DNA of 64,000 nt from an uncultured Planctomycetota bacterium (GTDB taxonomy: Bacteria > Planctomycetota > Phycisphaerae > Phycisphaerales > UBA5793), in NCBI GenBank assembly GCA_900696685.1, contig CAADHA010000115.1, positions 26,000 to 89,999 of the forward strand, given 5' to 3'. The notes below the pieces were generated by a model. It made no database searches. It was not told the origin of the DNA and worked only from the letters and a program-made list of their open reading frames with translations. This document shows positions 57,276-64,000 of the stretch, in pieces. Position 1 is the stretch's first letter; the number at the start of each line of letters is the position of its first letter. The position numbers and the translations under genes are program-made.

Positions 57276-58346
57276 TCAGGTGCAAATCGCAAAGTCAGGC
57301 TCGGTCGTCCCGATCGGGTGCTGTTCGCTCGTCCTCGACGCGAAAACTCCGTGCGGCACGCTCGTCCACGCCGGCTCGACCCCCCGTTCGAGATCATCCA
57401 TCGCCGCTTCGAAATCGGCGGGGCTGTGCATCAGCCGGATCCGCTCTTTGAAGGGTTTGACGTGCCCCAGACTCGTTCCATACGCCGCGATGCGGCCACG
57501 CATCACAATCATCGCCATCCGGTCGCTTCGGAATCGCCTCATCAGGTCGAAGTGCAGGCGGATGAGGCGGATCTTCTCAAGGACGGTCGGCTCGGGCGGC
57601 GTCCGGCCGGTGAGGAGCCTCCCGTGAACGGCGTGCAGAACCCACGGCCGGCTGATCGCCGCACGGGCCACCATCACGCCGGCACAGCGCGTGTGCGCGA
57701 TCATCCGGACCGCCGCCTCGGGCGAATCGACGTCGCCGTTGCCGATGACGGGAATGCGCGCAACGGCGGCGACGACTTCGGCGATGCCATCGAGGCTGGC
57801 CGCGCCCTTGAAGCGCTGGGCCGTGGTCCGGCCGTGGATGGTGATGATCTTGATGCCGACTTCTTCCAGTTGTCTCGCCAGGCGCGGCGCGGTGATGGCG
57901 CACTCGCTCCAGCCGAGGCGCAACTTGGCGGTGACCGGGATGCGTACCGAGTTGACGATGCGTTCGGCCAGGCGCGTGGTGCGGTCGGGATCGCACAGGA
58001 GCATGGACCCGCCGTTGGTCTTGGTGACCTTGTCGACCGGGCAGCCCATGTTGATGTCGATGAGCGCCGCGCCGATCCCCTCTGCCCATTGCGCGGCCTT
58101 GCAGAACCAGTCAGCATCGTTGCCGTACAACTGCACGCCGCACGGCGTGTCGTCAGTGCTGATGCGGGCGATCTCGAGGCTGTCGCGATTGCCTTCAAGT
58201 ATGCCGCGGCTGTGCAGGAGTTCGGTGTACGCAAGGCCTGTGTGCCCGGCGGCGCGGCAGGTGAGGCGGAACGCGAGGTCGGTGTAGCCGGCGATGGGCG
58301 CGAGCAGCACGGGGCAATCGGCGTGGAAAGGGCCGATGTGGAGCAT
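57276..58346 (-). CDS. dusB: tRNA-dihydrouridine synthase
   Basis: This 356-residue FMN enzyme reduces uridine to dihydrouridine in tRNA D-loops. Landmarks are LLAPIAGYTDLAFRLTCRAA, VQLYGNDADW, DINMGCPVDKVTKTNGGSML (catalytic cysteine in MGCP), TAKLRLGW, IHGRTTAQ and IPVIGNGDVDSPE. The set is closest in style to DusB. The start at 58346 gives MLHIGPF directly before the barrel; the frame is open upstream. Confidence 0.93.
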   Translation of the reverse strand: MLHIGPFHADCPVLLAPIAGYTDLAFRLTCRAAGHTGLAYTELLHSRGILEGNRDSLEIARISTDDTPCGVQLYGNDADWFCKAAQWAEGIGAALIDINMGCPVDKVTKTNGGSMLLCDPDRTTRLAERIVNSVRIPVTAKLRLGWSECAITAPRLARQLEEVGIKIITIHGRTTAQRFKGAASLDGIAEVVAAVARIPVIGNGDVDSPEAAVRMIAHTRCAGVMVARAAISRPWVLHAVHGRLLTGRTPPEPTVLEKIRLIRLHFDLMRRFRSDRMAMIVMRGRIAAYGTSLGHVKPFKERIRLMHSPADFEAAMDDLERGVEPAWTSVPHGVFASRTSEQHPIGTTEPDFAICT

Positions 58347-58453
58347 CGGGCAATGGTATGCGAAGAGTGATGAATTGTTCAGCGGCGACGCATGCGACGC
58401 CGTTGAACGTCTGGTTGGGTCGGCGCTCAACGATCTGGGGCCACGCGACGCAG

Positions 58454-58942
58454 TCAGATTCGCTTGCGCGTCATGGCGCGCTGCATGTCGCGCTGGGCGT
58501 CGCGTTTCTTGACGTCCTCGCGCTTGTCGGACTGGCCCTTGCCGACGGCGAGCCCGATGAGCACCTTGGCGTACCCGTCCTTGAAGTACATCTTCAGCGG
58601 GACCATCGTCGTGCCCTTCGTGCGTGTTTCGGCGGCGAGTTTGCGGATTTCGCGCTTGTGGGCGAGAAGTTTGCGAACCTGGGCCGGGGCGTGGCGGTTC
58701 ACGCTGCCTCGCGCGGGGGCATACTCGGAGATGTGCACACCGTAGAGGAACAGTTCGCCGGTGCGTTCATCGACGCGAGCGAAACCCTCGTTGAGGGAGA
58801 CCTGCCCGGCGCGGACGGCCTTGACCTCGCTGCCGACGAGCACGAGGCCGCACTCGAGCGTGTCGAGGATGTGGTACTCGTGCCGCGCCTTGCGATTGTT
58901 GATCTCCGGCGTCGTGGATGGTTTGCTCTTGTCCTTGGCCAT
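58454..58942 (-). CDS. smpB: SsrA-binding protein SmpB
   Basis: This 162-residue protein matches SmpB: NRKARHEYHILDTLECGLVL, GSEVKAVRAGQVSLNEGF, HISEYAPARG and a basic C-terminal tail (KREDVKKRDAQRDMQRAM). It binds tmRNA and rescues stalled ribosomes. The tmRNA gene itself is not seen in the window. Confidence 0.96.
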   Translation of the reverse strand: MAKDKSKPSTTPEINNRKARHEYHILDTLECGLVLVGSEVKAVRAGQVSLNEGFARVDERTGELFLYGVHISEYAPARGSVNRHAPAQVRKLLAHKREIRKLAAETRTKGTTMVPLKMYFKDGYAKVLIGLAVGKGQSDKREDVKKRDAQRDMQRAMTRKRI

Positions 58943-59044
58943 TGGTCACAATGCGATGCCCGCAACAAGGCACAGAAGACACAAGGCAGCCGCAGCACAC
59001 CTCATCACAGACACTCTCATTGCGCCTCTTGTGCCTCGTTGCGG

Positions 59045-60160
59045 CTACCTCTTCTTCGGTCTCCTGTAGAACGGGATCGTCGTGACCGTCGCTTCGACCT
59101 GGGTGCGGCCGAGGTCGACCTGCACAACCGTCCCCGGTTCGCTCAACTCGGCCGGCACATATCCCATTGCGATCGCCTTGCCCAGCGTCGGGCTGATGCA
59201 TCCGCTCGTGACGCGGCCGACGGGTTGATCGCCGCGCACGACGGCCATGCCCTGCCGCGCCGTCCTCCTGCCGTCGAGGAAGAGACCGACGAGTTTGTTG
59301 CGCGGCCCTTCGGAGGCAATGCGCTTGAGCGCCGCCTGGCCAATGAAGGTCTCACCGAGTTCGTGCTCGTCCTTGTCAAGGTTGATGCCGAAGTTCAGTC
59401 CTGCGGAGACGGGGTCGGTCTGCTCATCCATCTCGTGGCCGTAGAGGGGCATGCCCGCTTCGAGGCGCAGTGTGTCGCGGGCGCCGAGGCCGATGGGCTT
59501 GACGAGGTCCTTCGCTGATCCGGCCTTGTCGAGCATCATGCCGATCGCCTTGCCCGCCATGTTCGCCGGCAGGATGATCTCGATGCCGTCCTCGCCGGTG
59601 TAGCCGGTGCGGCTGATCGTTACCTTGAAGAGCAGGAGGTTCTTGACGCAGAAGCGGTAGTTCTTGATCGCGGGAATTTCATCGCTGAAGTCGGCCACCA
59701 GCGGGATGACCATCGGCCCCTGGAGGGCGAGCATTGCTGTCTTTTCGGTCCGGTCGTCGATCTCGACGCGCATGCTGCCGCGCACGGTGTTGAAGTGCGG
59801 CAGGAGTTTGGTGCGGTTTGAGGCGTTGACGACGAGCATGAAGTCGTCCTCGCCGTAGCGGTAGATCAGGACGTCATCCTTGACGCCGCCCTGCTCGTTG
59901 CAGATCAGGCTGTAGCGGCACTGCCCCTCGGCCATGTCGTGCACTCGACGCGTGCACAGGCGTTCGAGGAAGCGGCGGGCGTCGGGGCCTGCGACGTACA
60001 CCCGGCCCATGTGCGAGACGTCAAACATCCCCGCGGCGCTGCGCACGTGCTGATGCTCCTCGATGATCGAGGTGTACATGATGGGCATTTCCCACCCGGC
60101 GAACTCGACCATCTTCGCGCCGCGATCGAGGTGGAACTGGTGAAACGGAGTGTGCAGCAC
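59045..60160 (-). CDS. gcvT: Glycine cleavage system aminomethyltransferase (T protein)
   Basis: This 371-residue folate enzyme of glycine cleavage shows TPFHQFHLDRGAKMVEFAGW, MFDVSHMGRV, RYSLICNEQGGVKDDVLIYR, SRTGYTGEDGIEI and GARDTLRLEAGMPLYGHEMD. It starts with GTG. The other gcv genes are not in the window. It lies 51 bp after the DNA methyltransferase gene on the same strand. Confidence 0.94.
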   Translation of the reverse strand: MLHTPFHQFHLDRGAKMVEFAGWEMPIMYTSIIEEHQHVRSAAGMFDVSHMGRVYVAGPDARRFLERLCTRRVHDMAEGQCRYSLICNEQGGVKDDVLIYRYGEDDFMLVVNASNRTKLLPHFNTVRGSMRVEIDDRTEKTAMLALQGPMVIPLVADFSDEIPAIKNYRFCVKNLLLFKVTISRTGYTGEDGIEIILPANMAGKAIGMMLDKAGSAKDLVKPIGLGARDTLRLEAGMPLYGHEMDEQTDPVSAGLNFGINLDKDEHELGETFIGQAALKRIASEGPRNKLVGLFLDGRRTARQGMAVVRGDQPVGRVTSGCISPTLGKAIAMGYVPAELSEPGTVVQVDLGRTQVEATVTTIPFYRRPKKR

Positions 60161-60211
60161 GACTGATCCTCACGGGACAGGGGAAGCGCCGATTGTATCC
60201 TCGTTCCCGGC

Positions 60212-61273
60212 CTACCCGATACGCTCGACGGTGAAAGAGGCGTGCTCGGCCAGCAGGCGCGTGGTGGACATCCTGATGGCCGCATCAGAGGTGTCGAAGG
60301 CGAGCCAGCGGCGCCCGGATCGCTGCGCTGCCACGGCCGCCGTGCCGCTGCCGCAGCAAGGGTCGAGCAGGAGGCCGCCCGCCGGGCAGAGCGACTCAAT
60401 CAGCACTTCGAGCAGACGCAGCGGCTTCTGCGTCGGGTAGCCGCAGCGCTCGCCGTCGGTGGCGCCGAGTGCGGGGATGTCGAGGACGGATTCGAGGGGC
60501 TTGCCGCCCTTGAGGTCGTAGCGCTTGCCGTAACTCAACATGTAGCGCCCGCGCTCGTCTTCATGTCTGTACTTGCGCCGCTGGGCGTCCGTGAGCGGGC
60601 CGCGCTGGCGCTTGAAGTAGTAGCGATTCGAGCGGGCATAGACGAGAATTGTGTCGTGCTTGCGAAGGAAATGGCGCGTGGCAGCGGCGTTGCCCAGCCC
60701 GTACTTCCAGATCAGTTCGTTGACAATGCGGCCCGGACCGAAGTGCTCGTCGAGGAGGCAGCGCACGTGGGCTGAGGCGCGGTGATCGACGTGGACGGCG
60801 ATGGTGCCGGCCTCGGTGAGGACCGCGCGCGACAGGGCGATGAGATCGTCGAGGAAGTCGAGATGCTCGGGCGTACTCCAGCGATCGGCATAGGCGACAG
60901 GGCGGGTGTGCAGAGAGTGCGCCCCGCGGCCATTGCGGCGCGGGGACATTCGATGGTCGCGGTCAGTTCCGAAGGGAGGATCGACGTAAACGAAGTCGAC
61001 CGATCCCGGCTCGACGGTTGAAAGGGCGATCCGGAAGTCGGCGTGGACGAGGCGGCTGGATGGGACATCCTGTCCGGCTTGCTGGAGCACCTTGCGTGAT
61101 CGGGAGGGCAGGACGCTCGGCGTGCGGCGATGACCGGCGGCGTCGAATTTGCCGGGCCAGACCAGCTGGACGAGTGGCGAAAGAGGTTGCGGCGTCGCGT
61201 GTCCGGCGACCATCCGCCCGTTTGGGCGTGTGGAGGTTGAGTATGGGGAGGGGGCGCGGAGGGCGGCGGGCAT
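60212..61273 (-). CDS. Orphan DNA methyltransferase (N6-A/N4-C, beta class)
   Basis: In this 353-residue protein the catalytic DPPF motif (VDFVYVDPPFGTDRDH) comes first and the SAM-binding LLLDPCCGSGTAAVAA comes last, the order of beta-class enzymes. YPTQKPLRLLEVL precedes the SAM motif, as in this class. No restriction endonuclease gene is nearby. It may be a solitary regulatory methyltransferase or the remains of a larger system. The ATG at 61273 was chosen; an internal ATG at about 61210 is possible, since the first ~70 residues are not clearly conserved. Confidence 0.88.
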   Translation of the reverse strand: MPAALRAPSPYSTSTRPNGRMVAGHATPQPLSPLVQLVWPGKFDAAGHRRTPSVLPSRSRKVLQQAGQDVPSSRLVHADFRIALSTVEPGSVDFVYVDPPFGTDRDHRMSPRRNGRGAHSLHTRPVAYADRWSTPEHLDFLDDLIALSRAVLTEAGTIAVHVDHRASAHVRCLLDEHFGPGRIVNELIWKYGLGNAAATRHFLRKHDTILVYARSNRYYFKRQRGPLTDAQRRKYRHEDERGRYMLSYGKRYDLKGGKPLESVLDIPALGATDGERCGYPTQKPLRLLEVLIESLCPAGGLLLDPCCGSGTAAVAAQRSGRRWLAFDTSDAAIRMSTTRLLAEHASFTVERIG

Positions 61274-61355
61274 GGGCAATCATAACGGGCGGAGCGTCTT
61301 GACGGCCGGTCGGATCGCGCCGATACTTGCCTTCTCGCGCCCGGTGGCGCGAAGG

Positions 61356-61429
61356 GGGCTTGTAGCTCAGTTGGTCAGAGCGCACCGCTGATAACGGTGA
61401 GGTCGGAGGTTCGAATCCTCCCAGGCCCA
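61356..61429 (+). tRNA. tRNA-Ile(GAT)
   Basis: The cloverleaf is complete at 74 nt. Acceptor GGGCTTG pairs with CAGGCCC (one U-G), with discriminator A. The anticodon stem ACCG/CGGT holds loop CTGATAA with anticodon GAT at 61390-61392. CCA is not encoded. Single-copy placement outside an rRNA operon is notable, but such loci are common in planctomycetes. Confidence 0.96.
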
Positions 61430-61515
61430 TTGCTCGTCAGGAGAAGGTTTGAGAGTTCCGCCCGCCCCGCGCGGACGGGTTCTTGGCCGTGTTTCCGCAC
61501 GGCCGCTGCGACGCC

Positions 61516-62016
61516 ATGCTCACGCTGTTCGCATTGCGCCACGCCAAGTCGAGTCATGCCGACGACTCGCTGCCCGATCACGACCGCCCGCTGACGGAGC
61601 GCGGCCGGAGAGCAGCCCCGCGCATGGGGCAGTTGCTGCTGGACAAGGGTCTCGTCCCGGACGCGATTCTCAGTTCAACGTCGCAGCGGACGCACGAGAC
61701 GGCCGAACTCCTGGCCGACGCCTGCGGCTTCACGCAGAGGATTCACTACGACGAGCGACTGTATCTGGCGTCGGCGGACCTGATCTGCCGCGTCGTCGCG
61801 CGGCACGGCGGGAAGGCCAGGCGGCTGATGGTCGTGGGCCACAATCCCGGCCTTGAGGAACTCATCCTTCGCCTGACGGGGCGTCGTGAGACAATGCCGA
61901 CGGCCGCCCTCGCGCAGATCGACCTCTCCATTGACTCATGGGCCGAGATCGCATCGCAGAGGCGAGGCACGCTCGTGAATCTCTGGTCCCCGCGCGACAT
62001 CGAGGCGGAGGAATGA
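61516..62016 (+). CDS. sixA: SixA-type phosphohistidine phosphatase
   Basis: This 166-residue histidine phosphatase shows LFALRHAKSSHADDSLPDHD, with catalytic RHAK and the PLTERG loop. ILSSTSQRTHETAELL and the second histidine in VVGHNPGLEELI follow. SixA removes phosphate from histidine phosphotransfer proteins. Its target here is unknown. The start at 61516 gives MLTLFALRHAK; the frame is open 33 bases upstream. The next 242 bp show no gene. Confidence 0.9.
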   Translation: MLTLFALRHAKSSHADDSLPDHDRPLTERGRRAAPRMGQLLLDKGLVPDAILSSTSQRTHETAELLADACGFTQRIHYDERLYLASADLICRVVARHGGKARRLMVVGHNPGLEELILRLTGRRETMPTAALAQIDLSIDSWAEIASQRRGTLVNLWSPRDIEAEE

Positions 62017-62258
62017 AGGGATCGCCGTCGCGGCGGGCGCGCGCTCAGCGGCCATTGTGGTAACGCGGCGGCGTCTTTGCTGCGCCGCGATCGATGCGCG
62101 CGGATTGGGGTGAAGTTCCTGTGGACGGATGAACCGCTGCTCGTCATCATCCTGTTGATCATTCATCATCGAACGGCCGCGCTCGCCGTGCCGCGGGATT
62201 TCACACTCGGGCTTGCGAACGAGGCATCGCCGTTTGAGCAGTTGAATGGAGGTGGAAG

Positions 62259-63539
62259 ATGAAACGCATCGTAAGTTCGAGTGCGGCGCTGTCCGCATGT
62301 CTGTGCCTTCCGCTGACCTCGGGGGCGCAGGTGACCAACTACGTGAACGGACTGGTGCCCAACTGGGACCAGCCGCATTACTATCCCGACCCGCTCGGGT
62401 TCGATCCGACCGGGCCCGGCCCATGGTTCCCTGGCGCGCCGTTCAGCGCGTGGTGTGCACCAACGTCAACCGCCATGATGATGGGCTACTGGGAGGATTA
62501 CCATGGCCGGGTGCTTCTCTCGGACAGTTGCCCGGACGGGATTCAGGCGCTTCCCGGCTCCTACGCCGGACCCGCATGGGGCGCCGGCCCCAAGTGGCAC
62601 GACTTTACTGCCGACGGCTTCGCCGGCTCTCCCAATCCTCATCCGCTGCGAGGCACGCGACAGGTCAACGACCTCGGCTGGTACATGGACACGAACAACA
62701 TCGGTGACCCGGGCCTGCCCAACGGGCCGCACGTCGGAACGCAGATTCTCGACTCCGTCATCGGCGCCATCAACTTCCTCGCCGCAAGCACCGTTCCACA
62801 GCCGTTCCAGGTCGTGATCTGGGGGACGCATCCGGTCTTCGGAGGCGTGCCGCTGCAGGTCCTCGCCGACATGTGCAAGCCGGAGGTGGACGCGAATCGG
62901 CCTGTCATCGCGCACTTCCAGCACTGGGCGGTCATCGGCCCGGCCGGACCCGGCGAGGGGCTTGGCAACGAGACGACCGAATCGCAGTTCGGCTCCTCCG
63001 ACTACGTCTGGGGTTCGGCGAATCCGAACGGCCCCTACGGCGAGCAGTACAACATGCGCTATGACGCCGAGGGTCTTGGACACGCCGTCACCGTGGTCGG
63101 CTACACCGCCGTCGGCCAGAACGTCACGCACCTGATCGTGCATGACAACTGGGCGGGGACGGTGCGCAACGTGCGCGTGCCGGTTCAGGGTTCGCCGCTG
63201 GTCGCCATCACGACGATGACGCCGATTGGCTTCAATCTGGCCACGAGCGTCCTCAACGCCGGGCAGAATGCGACCTTCAACGTGACGGGGGCAACTCCCA
63301 ACGCGCAGACGGGTCTGGTCTACAGCACAACAGGCCTGGGCCTCACGCAACTGCCCATCTACAACGTGACGCTCAACATCCGCAACCCGATCCAGGCGGG
63401 CGCGACAAAGCGGGCCGACGCCAACGGCAACGTGACCTGGTCGCTGCCGATCCCGCCCAATGCGCGCGGGCGGACGGTCTACTTCCAGGCGCTTCAGATC
63501 GGACAGGTGACGAACGTGATCCAACGCACGGTCCGGTGA
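62259..63539 (+). CDS. Secreted C39-like cysteine peptidase-fold protein
   Basis: This 426-residue protein has a signal peptide (MKRIVSSSAALSACLCLPLT) and a papain-like C39 core. The nucleophile cysteine is in WCAPTSTAMMMGYW, about residue 66. The histidine is in GLGHAVTVVGYT, with an Asp/Asn following in IVHDNWAG. A beta-rich C-terminal ~120 residues lacks a PEP-CTERM tail. It could be an exported peptidase or a structural relative. The start follows GGAGG. Confidence 0.82.
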   Translation: MKRIVSSSAALSACLCLPLTSGAQVTNYVNGLVPNWDQPHYYPDPLGFDPTGPGPWFPGAPFSAWCAPTSTAMMMGYWEDYHGRVLLSDSCPDGIQALPGSYAGPAWGAGPKWHDFTADGFAGSPNPHPLRGTRQVNDLGWYMDTNNIGDPGLPNGPHVGTQILDSVIGAINFLAASTVPQPFQVVIWGTHPVFGGVPLQVLADMCKPEVDANRPVIAHFQHWAVIGPAGPGEGLGNETTESQFGSSDYVWGSANPNGPYGEQYNMRYDAEGLGHAVTVVGYTAVGQNVTHLIVHDNWAGTVRNVRVPVQGSPLVAITTMTPIGFNLATSVLNAGQNATFNVTGATPNAQTGLVYSTTGLGLTQLPIYNVTLNIRNPIQAGATKRADANGNVTWSLPIPPNARGRTVYFQALQIGQVTNVIQRTVR

Positions 63540-63703
63540 GGCCGTGAGCGACCGGCACGCCGGAGACGGCGCGCCGGTCTTGCCGATCGCGGGCCGGCGC
63601 GGGGGCGGGCAACCAAACCTGCGCCGGCGCCGTTTTTCTGATTCGTTTCGAGCGAGGCGGCGCGATCACCAACCCACGACTTCGACAGGCGCGCGAGGCG
63701 CGG

Positions 63704-64000
63704 TCAATCTTCCTCCGCCGCGGACCTCACGCTGCGCCCGTCCCGGAGGATCCAGTCGGCGTTCATCGGGTCGGCGGGGATCCTGAAGCCGTACTGCGCG
63801 ATTCGCCACGCTTCCTCTTCCTTGATCGGCGCTGCCCCGCCGTCATCGATCCGATCGGCGCCGATGGAGTAGAGCAGCGGGCCGTCTTCGGCGAGGCGGT
63901 AGCGCAGAGGCCGGCCGTCGAACCGATCGATGGACAGCGCGGGCGGCAATGACTGGAAACGGGCAGAGGGAGCGTCTTTGGAACACGTGAGGCTTTCCTG
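63704..64000 (-). CDS. Hypothetical protein, C-terminal part (partial)
   Basis: The frame is open to the window edge, so only about 98 C-terminal residues are seen. The segment IDRFDGRPLRYRLAEDGPLL, followed by YSIGADRIDDGG, resembles a recurrent C-terminal motif in planctomycete secreted proteins (P-DPFDGxPLRY... LYSVGxDxxDDGG). Function unknown. The stop is at 63704. The gap back to 63539 shows no other gene. Confidence 0.7.
   Translation of the reverse strand, partial: QESLTCSKDAPSARFQSLPPALSIDRFDGRPLRYRLAEDGPLLYSIGADRIDDGGAAPIKEEEAWRIAQYGFRIPADPMNADWILRDGRSVRSAAEED

Noticed and set aside
58943..59044. tmRNA gene beside smpB
   Set aside because: The gap is too short and has no alanine-tRNA-like ends.

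Overview
The window is high-GC, densely coded bacterial chromosome. Its features point to a planctomycete, most likely a Phycisphaerae-type lineage: secreted proteins ending in PEP-CTERM-like hydrophobic tails with four arginines, small membrane proteins with CxxC zinc ribbons, a long potassium-dependent-type membrane pyrophosphatase, and several families of palindromic repeats tied to HUH (Y1) transposases. No rRNA or taxonomic marker is present, so this placement is inference from gene style.

Layout. 1-4202 is the end of an Mrp/Mnh Na+/H+ antiporter operon (mrpA tail, then mrpB-G). 4320-6884 holds a YacP-like NYN protein, a 168-bp dispersed repeat, a PEP-CTERM protein, a solo REP-like element and a zinc-ribbon membrane protein. 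6889-12467 is the most unusual stretch. A self-cleaving LexA/CI-type repressor is divergent from six tightly coupled genes: an HTH protein, a stand-alone ABC-type ATPase, a GNAT acetyltransferase, a ParB-like protein, a small unknown and a complete terminase large subunit. There are no portal, capsid, tail or integrase genes. 12563-15100 has small membrane proteins, a very acidic protein and rpsU. 15130-17748 is hppA. 17777-18219 is a decayed HUH transposase between perfect palindromes.

18237-28541 contains a DUF1801-like protein, an amber-interrupted PEP-CTERM gene, secreted and membrane proteins, a dienelactone hydrolase, a PAS-GAF-PAS histidine kinase with a LuxR-type regulator, a BON protein, obgE and an HDOD protein. 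After tRNA-Lys comes a SNF2 helicase with a SWIM zinc-finger partner, then an intact REP-associated transposase between two REP-like elements. 34665-42700 is mostly housekeeping: a thioesterase, a DUF971 protein, pyrF, an orphan iron-type binding protein, pyk, cinA and the RNase P RNA. 43287-49305 reads on the minus strand as arsR, arsM, N-acetylornithine carbamoyltransferase, a sirtuin, bioA and a glycosyltransferase, punctuated by CCCCACGA hairpins.

49451-64000 carries tRNA-Arg, a secreted subtilisin with a PKD domain, an M3 oligopeptidase, greA, a secreted S10 carboxypeptidase, a sulfotransferase, a tRNA dihydrouridine synthase, smpB, gcvT, an orphan DNA methyltransferase, tRNA-Ile, sixA, a secreted C39-like protein and the tail of a hypothetical gene.

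Functionally, Mrp and the pyrophosphatase suggest sodium/proton energetics, and the exported hydrolases suggest a heterotroph that degrades protein. The 6889-12467 cassette looks like a damage-inducible, domesticated DNA-translocation module and is the best candidate for an undescribed system.
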